A stretch of DNA of 64,000 bases, from positions 133,996,001 through 134,060,000 of the forward strand of contig NC_060213.1 in NCBI RefSeq assembly GCF_021130785.1, read 5' to 3'. Origin of the DNA: Homalodisca vitripennis. Taxonomy: Eukaryota > Arthropoda > Insecta > Hemiptera > Cicadellidae. Shown here in pieces: positions 1 through 11,884 of the stretch (within the stretch, counting starts at the first letter, position 1; each line of letters starts with the position of its first letter). Under the pieces are notes generated by a model that worked only from the letters and a program-made list of their open reading frames with translations, ran no database searches and was not told where the DNA came from. The position numbers were made by a program, and so were the translations under genes.

Positions 1-226
1 ATTGCAGGAAAGGTTTTGGTTCTAATTGCGGATGCACTTTTGTGGGCAGTGTAATGGACAATCATGCCTCAACGCTTCATCAACTTCAGATGGTTTCAAT
101 GAAGGAAGTGAATATGCACCTGATATTCTTGAATCTTTCTATTCTGATACTTTTGTAAACGAGAATGAGGATAATGAATCCGATATTGAACAGCCAGAGG
201 AAGAAGAAGAAGAAGACGAACAATGA
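1..226 (+). pseudogene. 3' end of a cysteine-rich unknown protein, frame broken
   Basis: Only the C-terminal tail of a coding region is in the window. Bases 3-45 read CRKGFGSNCGC in one frame; after a one-base shift the next frame reads FCGQCNGQSCLNAS, then an acidic run of Glu and Asp ending in a stop at 224-226. The spaced Cys pattern followed by an acidic tail resembles the Cys-rich tails of uncharacterised, probably transposon-derived, insect proteins; that is a memory-level resemblance, not a match. The gene body lies left of the window. The apparent in-frame start near base 26 follows a stop and is unlikely to be real. A mariner element sits 2 bp after the stop codon. Confidence 0.35.
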
Positions 227-228
227 TA

Positions 229-1612
229 ATACAGAGTGGGCCAGATAAAACCGGTCCCGAGCGAGTTTACGTAATACTCATACAATGCGTACAGGAAACT
301 GAAAAAAAGTGACTAGGCGAAATAAAAAAAATACATAATATTAAGTAATAAAATGAAATTTTATTTTGTCTATTTTACAACATGTACATTTAAGGATTTA
401 CAGTCTCTGTTCAAAATGGGAGCCACCAACTTGTATGCAAATTTCAGCACTGGCGAATCATGTTCAGGAAAACAGTCTGCAATTCTTCTACTGGAATGTT
501 GGCAATTTCTTGTCGTATGTTTTGCTTCAATTCTTCTAAAGTCCGTGGGTTGTTGTGATAGACATTACCTTTGAGACGGCCCCAGAGATAAAAATCGCAA
601 GGCGATAGGTCGGGCGATCTGGCTGGCCACAAGTCTTTACTGATGGTTCTCTATTTTAGTAAAATCACTGTGGATTCGAGCGAGAGATCGATCAGAAGTG
701 TGACAGGTTGCCCCATCTTGTTGGAAGTACGCATATGACACTTCTTCTGGATTCAGTTGTGTAACAAATTCTTCATAGATCCGTAGATAAACGTCTGTAT
801 TAACTGTCTCCTCGAAGAATATTGGTCCAATGATCCGGCGACCAGACATTGCGCACCAAACACCAATTTTAAAGTCATGCAATGGTTTCTCATGGGTTAC
901 CATGAGGATTGTGTGTTGCCCAATACCGCGTATTTTGAGAATTTACATACCCTGATAAGTGGAACCATGCTTCGTCTGTAGAAATGAATAAAAATGGATC
1001 CACGTTACCTTCTGCAATTTCTTGAAGAACCCATTGACAGTAACGTACACGTCTAGCCAAATCAACCTCTTTCAATTCCTGAACAACAACACTCACACGA
1101 TAGGCAATGCATTTTTAATCCATGCAGTATACGCCGACAAGATGTTCGAGAAATTCGACTTGTTGCGATAATCGTCGTGTTGACTTTGAAGGACTCCTTC
1201 CAATAATGGTCTGTACATTGGCCACAGCTTCTGGTGTTCGTACAGTTGGTTGTTTGTCTCTCTTCATATTGGACACATTGCCTGTTGTACGCCACTTTTT
1301 AATTAAATCCTGAATGGTTGATTTAGCAGGAACTCGACCTTCAGGATACTTCTCAAGAAACTTTTCACGGACCGACATTATTGAAGTTGTACGAACATAT
1401 TCCTCCACTATGAAAACACGCTGTTCTATTGAATACGGCATGATCCACACTGCTCGGTCAAACACTCAAGCTACACTGACGTGGACAGATAGACAGGACA
1501 GGAACGGACGGCAGACAGTAGTGGAAGGGGAAAGGTCAATGTCCCGTCATGCTGTATGTACATCGGCGCGCCTACGCCTCTCGGGACCGGTTTTATCTGG
1601 CCCACTCTGTAT
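229..1612 (-). mobile_element. Tc1/mariner-type DNA transposon with matched TIRs and TA duplication
   Basis: The element is bounded by perfect terminal inverted repeats of about 33 bp. The left end starts ATACAGAGTGGGCCAG at 229 and the right end is its reverse complement, finishing at 1612. The dinucleotide TA flanks it at 227-228 and 1613-1614, the target duplication expected for the Tc1/mariner (IS630) superfamily. Length is 1384 bp, usual for an autonomous mariner with a single intronless transposase, which lies on the minus strand. Identical TIRs argue for a fairly recent insertion. Confidence 0.85.
444..1441 (-). pseudogene. Tc1/mariner-family transposase, split across frames
   Basis: Cut-and-paste transposase read on the minus strand from an ATG at 1441 (MPYSIEQR...). 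The first 100 or so residues (1441-1115) form a DUF4817-type helix-turn-helix DNA-binding region with RVPAKSTIQDLIKKW. The catalytic core follows in pieces: 1096-890 with STDEAWFHLSGYVN (first Asp), 903-637 with YFQQDGATCHT (second Asp), and 632-444 with WPARSPDLSPCDFYLWG (third acidic residue). All three catalytic blocks are present, but the frame changes near 1100, 900 and 635, so the gene as assembled is not continuous. It is either slightly decayed or affected by assembly indels. Confidence 0.8.
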
Positions 1613-1614
1613 TA

Positions 1615-3121
1615 AAATGCAATAATAATGATAATAATGCTAACAATAATAAAAGTACTAAGTAATAATAATAGTAAGTGAATAATTAACAATATAACTC
1701 ATTTATTTATTGTATTCTACTGGCTGACCTCGCATGATCGTATATACAGGTAAGCGGTCCCCTACTCTCTTTGCGCTGTATCTCAAAAAGGGTTGAACGT
1801 ACATAAAATTACTTCAGACAAAAGTTGAAGAGAGTTTTCCGTTCTACAATTTCTCTAACTACCTTCAAAGTCATTTGGCGTAAAGGAAACGAGATATTTA
1901 AAAAAACTGATTTTCGTGTACTTTGACCTTAAATATTTCAAGACGCGTACACGTGATTATATGAGACTTTTTGAGGTATCAAAATAAAGACGTATGCAAA
2001 TTTTTATCTTATTATCTTTCATTCCGAGGTTGCATCCTTATTTTACTGGACTATTGATAGTAATTTAAACTATGAGTACAGTTAACAAACGACATAGACT
2101 ATTTATTAAGTGAAAAATACAGAAATCGAAAAGGCTTAACAGTTTTAAATTAAAAATGGGGGTTTACACAATAAAAGGGTCACATTTATTTACTTTTGAA
2201 ATATATGTTATTTCATTTCGATAGAGCAAAAGTCCTCCGAAATAGTCTATCGTACTCGCTCACTAAATACTGGATAGAGGGTCTATTTATAGCATGCATA
2301 GTCAAATAAATTATAAGTCCAATATATTGTTAATATTTTATTAATAAAAATATTAAAAAAAGTAAATGTTAGTTCTTGTCGACAAGTTGAATTCAAGTTG
2401 GAAAGTTCTTGAAATTTGAGGAAATCGCAATATTCTCTGTAAGTGATGTCGTAATATTCTTCTTTGCGATTTTAAAGTTCAAAATTCAAAATGTTGGCAC
2501 ATACAAAGTCTGTCTCACCACTGGTGTCTGTACTACAGGAAAGGCTGCGTGCTAAAAAAAGGGAATACAAAAAACTACTGTGATACTATAGGCGTGGCGT
2601 GGTTGAGAAAACAGTAGTTCCATTGGTAAGGCTTGGGAAATAATTTAATACGAATGGTACTCACCTCACCATGTCAATGGTGGTTTGGAAGTCACCTTTA
2701 AGCCGTTGGTCCCCAGGTTAAATTATAGAAAGGGCTTCTTAGCCCTAACTTTGCCAGGTAAAATAAGACATCTATATTTTTACTTTCTTTGCCCAAAATT
2801 AGCTAACACTAACTTCTTCTGTATTCCTTCGTGGTAGCTATGAGGAATAGTGAATTCAGGAAATGGTAAAATATAAAATAATTAATTATTTCATTAAGGA
2901 GGACAGGAAATGGCACTGGTGAATCACAGTTCGTCTCTCTTACCAGTCACTTCAAAACACTATAGTTTATAATCACTTTAAAATTTATAATTTTGAAATC
3001 ATAATCAATTGTAATTTTACTTAAATGGTGCATAAATTGTTTCCAGAACCCTGGTAAAATGAAATGTGGTAATTAACCATATGAAAAAAGTTATGACAAT
3101 TTTAACTGAATTATTGATAAA
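1615..3121. repeat. Gene-free AT-rich stretch; outer segmental duplication (left copy)
   Basis: No gene seen. From about 1900 to 3121 the sequence is an inverted, diverged copy of about 24,850-25,900. For example the stretch around 2880-2935, with TTAATTATTTCATTAAGGAG and GTGAATCACAG, reappears reversed near 25,030-25,100. The left part (1615-1900) is simple AT-rich DNA with TAATAA repeats. Confidence 0.7.
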
Positions 3122-3128
3122 ATACTTG

Positions 3129-3894
3129 TCGTAGGTGGTCAGTAGACGAGTGAAGACGCATTGTGACCTGTATTCCGTAGTTTACTTTTAATGATTAGTG
3201 TTTTGTATAGTTTTTGTATTAAGTGCATGTCTTTAGTGTTAGTGAAGTTGACAACAACATGTAGGTTGTGATTCCTGACTTAGGCGTGCCACAACGCTTT
3301 AGTAAGATTTGTTTATTTTAACTTAGTTTGTAATTATGTATTAGGTTAGTTCTTTACCTGAAGAAGAGATCAGATTGCAGATCTCGAAACGTAGTGTTAC
3401 TGTTTTCTTGTTTCACTGAACGATGGCAAATGTCCGGAAAAAAATCCTGTTTCCTTCACAATCCTTCCATCGTCAAAAATAACCTTTAAACAAAGAATTG
3501 ATTCTCGGTACGGACCCGGAACCAGTAAACAAATCAAAGACCTTGAGAGCTTGCATCTTAAAGGTCAGTCGTAGGTGGTCAGTAGACGAGTGAAGACGCA
3601 TTGTGACCTGTATTCCGTAGTTTACTTTTAATGATTAGTGTTTTGTATAGTTTTGTATTAAGTGCATGTCTTTAGTGTTAGTGAAGTTGACAACAACATG
3701 TAGGTTGTGATTCCTGACTTAGGCGTGCCACAACGCTTTAGTAAGATTTGTTTATTTTAACTTAGTTTGTAATTATGTATTAGGTTAGTTCTTTACCTGA
3801 AGAAGAGATCAGATTGCAGATCTCGAAACGTAGTGTTACTGTTTTCTTGTTTCACTGAACGATGGCAAATGTCCGGAAAAATCCTGTTTCCTTC
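3129..3894 (+). mobile_element. Insertion made of two direct repeats of about 328 bp (Penelope-like pLTR or TRIM-like)
   Basis: Two nearly identical direct units (about 3129-3457 and 3569-3894) are separated by a 110-bp spacer. The 7-bp word ATACTTG flanks the insertion at 3122-3128 and 3895-3901. The inverted paralogous block near 24,850 lacks the insertion and has a single such word (read on the other strand), so this is an insertion with a 7-bp duplication. The units differ only in homopolymer lengths. Each contains the hairpin CTGAAGA, stem GAGATC/GATCTC, then CGAAACG (3358-3390 and 3797-3829). Repeated terminal units with a hammerhead-like motif recall the pLTRs of Penelope-like elements; class assignment is inference. 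Confidence 0.65.
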
Positions 3895-3901
3895 ATACTT
3901 G

Positions 3902-4766
3902 ATCAAACATTACACACTATATAGAGTTTTTACAGCTTTGGAAATATTAATTACTAAAATAAGACATTTATAAAATAAAAGTTTGAAATTAATGTAATAA
4001 AAAATTGTATAAAACACATTAGAGGAGATGAGTTATCATGCTAAAGTACTTTGATAAAATTAATAAGACATGTCTACCTCTTTTCTAAACATAGGTATTA
4101 GTTTTTTGAACCAAAGTTTACGCTTCTTTATTTCTTAAATTGTAACCCAGTTTTTCCAATATTGTCAGCACAATTCTTTTCTCTCTTAAGACCGAATAGG
4201 ATGTTTCGTCGTATTGCACTAAACTCAATGATACAATAATATAGTTTTAATGTTTTCAGAGTTTAAATCGGTGCCTTCATTGTATTTTTATAACAAAGTA
4301 GTCGTACGCTAAATCACGTAGGCTTTCGTGCAACAGTCTGCGCTAAGATTATAACAAGGAACGTGCATTCTAAGTTTATAGATCAATTATTCTTTCTCGT
4401 GATCCCCTGCATTGATTGTCCGCACTATATCTCAAGAACCAGATCTCTCAAGTACGAATGTGTTCTTACAATAGAAAGGCAGCCAGTTTGGTATCGGTGA
4501 GGGAGTTTTGTAAGCTTTTTGTGTCACTGATACATCAGATATTGGAAACGGTGAAGGTTTTTCTCTGAAGAGCAAACTGTCGACACTGAAATCCGTCAAA
4601 AGAGTTGTTATTTATTTGTATCGGTTGTTATGTTAAAAACTGTTGATATATGATTGGCTTACCCCGCCCACATACTGTACTGCGTAAGTCAGTTAATTTG
4701 ATCAACATCCTTCCTCAACATATCCTGCTCATATGAAACGTACAGCTCAAATAAAATCAATTGTTC
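3902..4766. repeat. Gene-free repeat; block present three times in the window
   Basis: No gene seen. About 4190-4440 is a reverse-complement relative of 11,560-11,880 and 24,180-24,500; all share the words around GTCGTACGCTAAATCACGT. About 4550-4690 is the reverse complement of 21,490-21,600. It marks the outer part of the inverted duplication arm that carries gene A. Confidence 0.6.
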
Positions 4767-4982
4767 TCAAACAAAACTGAGAAGTGCAATAATGAAGACG
4801 ACTGGGAAACTCCAACGTGTACAAATTGAATCAAATTGGGCCACTACACAAACCTTGGGGAACACCCATAGGGACACCCAACGCTTATTCCTTGACTTGA
4901 AAACGTCCGAGACCAAGGGCTCCAATCCATTTTCTGTGCGCGTTATCGCTATAGTATTTTCTGGAAACATATAAGCCAACAT
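4767..4982 (-). pseudogene. LINE reverse-transcriptase fragment
   Basis: The minus strand reads, with breaks, a non-LTR reverse-transcriptase block similar to its inverted paralogue at 19,180-19,395. That copy shows GCPYGCSQGLRSGPICLNL, the region expected as G-x-P-Q-G-S-x-x-G-P-x-L in LINE RTs. Only tens of residues remain and the surrounding sequence has no continuing frame, so it is a dead fragment duplicated with the arm. Confidence 0.45.
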
Positions 4983-6530
4983 TACTGTAACAATTACTAA
5001 ACAGCTAATCTTTAGGTATTACTGGACATTAAACTATAATGAAGACCAAAAGACACAGGATTCCAACTGATTTGTGTCGGCCTAGCCAAATCATGTCACT
5101 TTATTTGAAATAACATATAACTAATTAATTAATTGTTGTTATTTACATAGCTGTATCTATAATGATACGTTGTAATGATATAATGAAAGTATAATAACTT
5201 ACCGTTTGAAAGTAAACTAATTGCCACAGCATAATTTTGTACAGCAGTAATAACAATAAAATTATCAATAATACATGAGCATCAACAATAAAATAGAGAT
5301 ATGCAACTGTAACAAAAACAGCAAAAGAGTAATAACAAAGTAAAAAATGTAATAAGAAATAATCGGAATATCGTGCAATCTACTAGTGGCAAATATAATT
5401 CCTTATACTTTATAATGATCTGCTTTATCTTCCCGAGGCATGAAGATATACAACGTTTACTCTGAGACTGTAGAATCTTACCTACCACATGAATCATGAT
5501 TGTTACAGATGAGCTTGTGAGACTTTTCGGCAGCTAAGGTCAAGATTAATATTTTTTGACAGATGACGGCCATCCAGAAAAAAAATGTTTTGATGGGCAC
5601 CTTTTGTACTGAAAATTTCTTTAAGTTAAATTCTAATTGTGACAATAAATTATTAATTTTATTTGTGTGATTAACTAGCAGTGATATATTCTCCAAATTG
5701 TGTGATCTTTATTTATATTGTTCACGGATGCCATAATAATGTAAAAGCAAGGACGTAAGGGCACAGACCTCCCATTTGTATTTATTTTACTTTTTACAAC
5801 AATAATAATAATTATTATTTAAATAATTGAGTATTACTGTCATATACATATGAAAGATCGTACTTAACAAAGAAAATGGCCAAGAACTGTTTAAGGAACA
5901 AAATGGAGCCTTACTCTAAACAAAATTTATTTTCGTATTCGAAAGGAAAAATTCTCGGTTTCAAGAGACATATTTCTTAGTTGAATCATTGCTCGCCGGG
6001 CAAAAAAACCTCCGCATTGAAATGCCATTGCTACATATCGCTCTATAATTTATTTAATTATCTACTGATTTAATAACTTCGCGGCTGAAAAACGTATTCG
6101 AGCTGTATAGTATATGTTTTGCTGACTTGAACAAGTTCATTATCACTTTGCTACCTTCACCGTTATTTGTCATTCCAATAATCTCAAACTTTTAGTTACC
6201 GTAATGAGATATTAGGAATAAAATGTTTTCATTACTACTGACATCATATCCCACTTTATAGATATTTTCTGATATTTTCCAGGGGTTTCAGATGAAGTCA
6301 ATTCAGCAAAGTACGTAATTTTCCAATTAATCTATTCCGGTAATATTTAGAGTTCTTGTATATTTCTTAGACCCTGGCATCTCTTGATGCCCTATACATA
6401 TTCAATGCTTTAATGCTGCTTTATTGTCCTGGTCAGCTTTACAATATTATTATTTGTTCAAGATCATTTTATTCTTTTAGTCACTCTCTTCTAAACGATT
6501 AAATCATTCTTTGTTTACAGTTTGTTTTTG
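4983..6530. repeat. Non-coding part of the left duplication arm
   Basis: No gene seen. The content mirrors 17,400-19,080 on the opposite strand. The short open frames here (for example 5282-5497 minus, hydrophobic and Phe/Leu rich) recur as 18,696-18,980 plus, but diverge by indels without respect to frame, so they are not treated as genes. Confidence 0.5.
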
Positions 6531-6725
6531 ACAATGTAAGGGTTGTGAAGGAAGTAGGATTTCGTCGGACATTTACAATTGTTCAGTGATACAAGAAATC
6601 AGTAACACTACGTTTCGAAACCTGTAATCTGGTCTCTTACTCAGGTGGATAACTAACCTAACACTTAACTATAAACTATAAAGTAAACAAACTATGCCAC
6701 AGCGTCAGGAATCACAGCATGTTGT
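6530..6725 (-). repeat. Dispersed hairpin repeat fragment
   Basis: Diverged relative of the repeat at 3129-3894 and 36,516-36,989, on the minus strand. The hairpin at 6611-6644 has stem GAGACC/GGTTTC where other copies have GAGATC/GATCTC, so paired positions changed together. Its inverted paralogue is 17,190-17,400. Confidence 0.6.
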
Positions 6726-6815
6726 TGTTGTTTTTTCGAGAAGACACAATAGTGATAGTTATATTAGTATATAGTACATATGATCGTTAAATAATTCTTA
6801 TAGTATACAACGCTT

Positions 6816-7444
6816 TTCCAATATTATTTTTTGGACGGACGAGACCTTTCGAAACCAAAGGTTTCGTTTTCAGGTAACCTCGTAAATCAATATTTACATT
6901 ACTTTTTTTACATTCATATTAAAATACTATAATGTAAATATGCAAATAGAACAATTTGGAAATATTTTAGCTAGTATGACAAATTAGACATGACTACAGT
7001 TTAGGTTTTTAATAAATTGAGAAGGAGTGGAATTTTCACATACGAAATATGGAAGAATTAACAAATCTCCTACAACCAAGCGCGAAACTGAATCAGAACA
7101 CACTATTGAAAAAATCTAAAATTAATAAAAGAGGTAACAAAACCAATGAATAAGTGCATGGGAATCACTTTACATAAACACAAATAAAGAAAAACTAAAA
7201 AAATAATGAAGAAGAGCCTATTAAAAAATCCATTATAATTTCTTCTCAATTTATTCAAAAACTAAAATACAGTAATGTCTAATTTTTCAAACTGGTTGAA
7301 ATATTCCCAATCTTTTTTATTTGTATATGTACATCATATGGTATTTTAAAATTATTTGTAACATAAATATTGAAATATTTTTATTGGAGTCAACTGACGA
7401 TGAAACCTTTGATTTTGAAAGGCCTTGTCAAAAAATATTGGAAT
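6816..7444. mobile_element. Fold-back element with CTGA..GAAA hairpins at both ends
   Basis: The two ends are imperfect inverted repeats of about 60-70 bp. The left end includes the reverse complement of CTGAAAAC then stem GAAACC-TTT-GGTTTC then GAAAGG; the right end reads CTGACGAT, GAAACC, TTTG, ATTTTG, AAAGGCC. About 500 bp of non-coding AT-rich DNA lies between. It has a diverged copy at about 16,486-17,114 in the other arm, so it was present before the duplication. No transposase is encoded. Confidence 0.6.
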
Positions 7445-7825
7445 AGTATTGTGCATTAACCACAACTTTTTTAATTTTCCAATTGCTCCATGAGGCTTGA
7501 ACATAATAGGTGGATTAAATATTGAACTCTAATCACATGTCACGTGATATTAAGTGATCGCTTAACGACAACATCAAAATTTTGAATCAGGATATTAAGC
7601 CTCAGAAACGATTCTTCCTTAGTAAAGCACTCTTAATTATTGTTTTTAATATAATCTAAAAATCAGGATTTTTAAACAGTACCATCCTCTATAGATTCAT
7701 GTCTTTTAATATTTTGGTAAAAATACACAATACTCATAATTAAGACGGTTATACTTCGAATTAAGAAACTATAAATCGCAATTTACTAATGAAGCAGGCG
7801 GAAGACGGTCAAGTTTGTTTACCGG

Positions 7826-7890
7826 TGATGAACAGGTGTTCTATGTAGAGAGCCAGTATATAACCGCCGAGACAATCATGGTAAGTCACT
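7826..7890 (+). promoter_or_regulatory. Promoter of gene A: upstream box, TATA box, initiator
   Basis: TGATGAACAGGTGTT at 7826-7840 is conserved in all four complete family copies. TATATAA lies at 7857-7863 and an arthropod-type initiator TCACT at 7886-7890, whose A at 7888 is 31 bp after the first T of the TATA box. The ATG follows at 7919. The 62-bp TATA-to-ATG spacing is the same in gene D. Start of transcription is inferred, not measured. Confidence 0.7.
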
Positions 7891-7918
7891 GACTGTACTG
7901 TACTGTCACTGTCTCATC

Positions 7919-9596
7919 ATGAGGACCTCCGTAGCCGTTGCTTCCCTTGCCATTGTCGCCCTCGCCATCGTGAGTTACTATAATTAATTAGTAGGTTTAA
8001 TTTCGTTATTTTAATTTTTTTATATGGCATAAAATTTTCCCCTATAAACACTTATATTTAAAAAAAACATACATCAGGTTCAATATATTTTTTGTACATT
8101 AGCTTTTAAATTTCGACAGGTGGCTGAAAAAGTTAAATAGGTTTGAGGCATTCTAGTAAGGTGCGTGTTTTATGAATTCGGTAGCCTTAAGTATGAATTT
8201 TTAAAAACAGCAACCTACTATTTCTCCAGCCATATTTTAGAAATATTTCAGATTTACTATCCATTTACAATCAGCAAGAGAAGATTGCTGGTGAATATTC
8301 GTATTCAGTTCGTGTTCGTATCTCAGCAGAGAGGGATCGCCTAAGAATAAAACGAATGAAGAGTATAGGGAAGAAAGTGGATAGTCAACAAATCTAAGTT
8401 ACAAAGCGAGATAGGTATCCTATAAAGCATAAGTTAATCAATTAATATTTATTCAGAACACTTTCACTTATTTTCAAGGCATTCTAGTACGTCTCGGCCA
8501 TATCTAATGTAGTAAACACAACTTTAAGCAGATTTCATTGTATTCCACGAATGATGATGTTATTAATAATTAGATGTACTGTTGAGACCTAATGGATTCT
8601 TTACATACTAAAGCCGATTGTGGGTAGTTGTTCAAACATGTTTGTATTTATTTTCCCGCTATGTTATGTTTCAGTTGGTACCCACCATCTCTGCTGGATG
8701 TGCTAAAACAGTAAGTGTTTACCTTTATTTTTGTATTTTTAATAGTTTAGTAAACATTTATTTCAAGTTTTGTTCATAGAAAAACTACTAAAATTCTTAT
8801 AAACATTATCCCACTCTCTTTGTTTTGTCATTGAGTAAAACAGACTTTTTGTTATCGTTTTAAAATGACAATCGCACGTATCTAAAAATACATAAAATTA
8901 TGAGCTTTTATCACGAAAATGTATTCAAAAAATGATATTTTCGCGTGTTTGGCAATTGACTGTAGGCGCGTTTAAAATGCCGATCAATGTACAAATTAAC
9001 TCATTTCATCTACTTTTCTTTTCAAATTAAAAATTGACTACAAACACTGTATTATTTGTGGTAGTATTCAATGTAAAAATATGAACGAAAATGTGTTGGC
9101 TTTATATATTTCTTCTAAAAATATTGTTTTGTATTCGTGTCACAAAAATGTATTTTAAATTTCTGTGCTATTTCTCTTATTTGTATTTTATTTACTAGCC
9201 AAAATCATCAAAGCTTAACGGAACATGTATTACAACAATACATTTCTGATATTAACCATGATTATTCAGGTTGTAGGAGTTGGTGTGCCTGTAGAGAGCT
9301 ACAGCGCCAGCGTGAAGAACGCCGCCTCCAACTCTGACGCCAAGACTGCTGAAGCCAACAAGGAAGACGAGGCTTACACTGATGGCATCGTCAAGTACGC
9401 TAGGGGATCCTCCAACACTGCCACCAGCCAGGACAAGGACAGCGCTCAGTCCTCCGTCAAGGAAGTCAACGTCAAGGGAATTGACGGCAGCTCATACAAG
9501 GCCAAGTCCTCTTCAGTGAAGACCGCCTCTCTGGACGCTGACACCAAGACCTCCAGCTCCTACGTGTCCGTAGGACCCGCCAGCTCCTGCGCTTAG
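7919..9596 (+). CDS. Gene A: small secreted Ser/Ala/Lys-rich protein, three exons
   Basis: Exons 7919-7969, 8675-8710 and 9270-9596; introns of 705 and 559 bp with GTGAGT/CAG and GTAAGT/CAG boundaries, both phase 0. Predicted precursor is 137 residues: exon 1 gives MRTSVAVASLAIVALAI, exon 2 LVPTISAGCAKT, exon 3 begins VVGVGVPVESYSAS. The first 23-26 residues look like a signal peptide with cleavage near SA-G or GCA-K. The mature part is hydrophilic, about one fifth Ser, without Trp or His, and has one Cys near each end (GCAKT and SSCA), which might pair. Exons are GC-rich with C/G-ending codons against an AT-rich background, suggesting strong expression. I do not recognise the family; its function is unknown. 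AATAAA follows at 9628. Confidence 0.85.
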
Positions 9597-9627
9597 AGGA
9601 ATGTTTTCACTGACTTTTTAAAATTAC

Positions 9628-9633
9628 AATAAA
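9628..9633 (+). terminator. Polyadenylation signal of gene A
   Basis: AATAAA, 32 bp after the stop codon; conserved in position downstream of gene D (28,765-28,770) and gene B. Confidence 0.7.
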
Positions 9634-9905
9634 TTAATGTTTAAATACTACACTTTTTTTAATTCCATGCCTGAATGCTCTTGCTTTATAATAAAGGTAT
9701 ATGATGCAAAAAACCACATGTAATCTCTGAAAAAAGATATTGATTTTTGAGGGGGCAATACAGCCCTCTTTTAATTATCCAGCGTACCTGTATAAGAGAG
9801 GTTGACGTTGACATACATTACCCTTGCAGTTGTGGCCCATCTACCAAAGTTATATATGGATGCCTTATAGTTGATAAGCCTGTTTCTGTGTCCTACTCTC
9901 TTCAA
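9634..9905 (-). repeat. Remnant of the antisense unit found after genes B and D
   Basis: On the minus strand this carries the C-terminal half of the conserved 77-codon frame seen complete at 13,881-14,114 and 28,945-29,178 (shared words INRLINYKAS-like and MYVNVNLSY). Homology ends near 9905, where a different duplicated block starts, so the duplication breakpoint cut the unit. The usual truncated exon-3 copy is missing here. Confidence 0.55.
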
Positions 9906-11880
9906 TAACAGTTTTAACATAACAACCGATACGAAAATTAGTTTATTTAACAACTATTTAAGCGGATTTCAGTTTATATAACTGTTTTACAAATCAGTTA
10001 ATGCCAATAAAATCCTAACTGAGTACCTGTATTTAAATTAAAATGAATACATCACTTCCAGCAGTAGGCTATATTTTTGAATATGTTTCTAAGTATCTTA
10101 TAAGTAAAGTCCCTTAATGAAGGATGTATGTTTATTGAACTCCTGGGATTCAAAATAGCTTACAAGAACGCTTTCTTTGTTGTCTCTAGTTTTACATGCG
10201 GAATGTCCTGCATGTCATCCGTTCGTGTCGACAGTTTGCTCTTCAGATAAAAACCTTCACCGTTTCCAATATGTTATGTATCAGTGACACAAAAAAGTTA
10301 CAAAACTCCCTCACCAATACCAAACTGGCTGCCTTTCTATTGTAAGGAATGTGATCAAATTTTCTCAAATTAGACAGAAACATTAGTGAATAGTTTTCCC
10401 TCCTCGTAAGGATCGTACAAAGCTCCTTAGTCAAACCATTTCCAAACACAGGAAGAACGTAATTTATGGTTAAAAATTGCCAAGGAATTAATACAGCTTC
10501 GATAACACAGGAATTAAAGTTCTATATCTATTCAGCATTCTTAATTTCCAGTTTTTACTTTAAGCAATACAGACAGCCTCCAGTCATTACCTCCAGATGG
10601 TGAGCAAAACTTACATTTATCCGAATTTAATCGAATCCCGTGTCAATCAAACCAACTTTTTATCTTTAGCAAGTCGTCATTATCTCCAGAGGATTCACTT
10701 CTGGCTGGTTTATACTTTCAGTTGAACCAACACTGGGTACAGCAACAACCGATGTGTCACTTAAATCTGGGCAACCTTATGGATGTCCAGGAGCGGTACA
10801 TCACTAACCGCAAATGTCGAGATTCTGGAGTGCAAGGATGATTCGATAGGTCCAGTCTACTGCAGGAGATGACTTTTGAAGTTGGTACGGTTCGTCCCAT
10901 AAGAGTCAAAGGTTCCTTCCAGCCTAGACATAAGGTTATGCCACCCCTTGACTGCAGTGACTGGAGACGATGGTTCAGAGCTGGCTTTCCATTCTTCCAA
11001 GGGACATGACTTGAGATTAGCGCCCTAATCTTTTCCTCGTGGTCTCAACAGGAGGCGGCCCCTACCCTCAACCTTACGCATCCAAGATATCATGTCACTC
11101 CGGAAGCAGCGCAGAGGTTCTGATAGGACTAGGTGTAATTTTCTAAGCTTAAGAGAATAACAACAAGTCGTCATTAATACATTGCAGAGTTGCAGCCTGA
11201 AAGAGGGTTCACCGAAAGAAGTAGAGTATCGTCTACATACGAGTGAAGAAAACATCATGAAAATTCATTTTCAAGATGAATATAATTGGACCCAGGCACG
11301 AACCTTGGTACATCCGTACCTTCAGAGAAAACATTCGAGTAACGTTCTTTTATTTTAGTCACCCTTTTAAATAAAAACTAAAATCTTCTGTTACGTTTGC
11401 ACTGGTTTATTACTGACTGCGGGAGAGTATACATTCTGTCTAAAATTCGATTTTGCTTTATCAATCAGCCCATCTTCATCCACAAAAATCATATGGAATA
11501 ACATGTCCAATATTGGAATCGAAATTGCTTATATAATGATGAAGTTTATACAAAATTTCAAATCTGTAGGTCATTCGTTCTTGAGATGTAGTGGGGACAG
11601 ACTATCAATGCAGGGGATCACGAGAAAAGAATAATTGATCTATAAACTTAGAATTTTGCACGACATTTCATTACTTCATGATGGTGCACGTTCCTCGTTA
11701 TAATCTTAGCGAAAACTGTTTTGCGAAAGCCTACGTGATTTAGCGTACGACTACTTTGTTATAAAAACACAATAAAGGCACCGATTTTAAACCCTGAAAA
11801 CAATAAAACTCTATTACCTTTCATTGAGTTTAGTGCAATAGGACGAAACATCCTATTCGGTCTTAAGAGAGAAATGAAGT
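9905..11880 (+). repeat. Direct segmental duplication, left copy
   Basis: Direct relative of 21,505-24,500. Shared landmarks: AACATAACAACCGATACGAA at the start, the stretch around 10,040-10,240, the LINE remnant at 10,480-11,350, GTTTGCACTGGTTTATTAC near 11,400 versus 23,341, and the block ending near 11,880. The right copy also has the 76-bp tandem array that is absent here. Confidence 0.7.
10480..11350 (-). pseudogene. Degenerate LINE (non-LTR) reverse transcriptase
   Basis: On the minus strand the words around 11,285-11,320 (GGACCCAGGCACGAACCTTG on the plus strand) translate to the G-V-P-Q-G-S-x-L-G-P block typical of LINE reverse transcriptases. At 11,258-11,025 a frame reads CRRYSTSFGEPSFRLQLCN, a decayed version of the region after the catalytic box. 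Many frame breaks. The same remnant is at 22,140-23,050. Confidence 0.5.
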
Positions 11881-11884
11881 GCAT

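Larger units (their letters stand above)
4140..9720 (+). repeat. Left arm of a large inverted segmental duplication
   Basis: This arm, including gene A, its promoter and both introns, is matched in reverse order by 14,190-19,422, continuing at 21,462 after an inserted element. Anchors include the gene exons, the fold-back element at 6816-7444 versus about 16,486-17,114, a hairpin repeat at 6530-6720 versus 17,190-17,400, and the GATGAGCTTGTGAGAC-like words at 5505 versus 18,580. Divergence is low to moderate, with many small indels. Confidence 0.75.
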
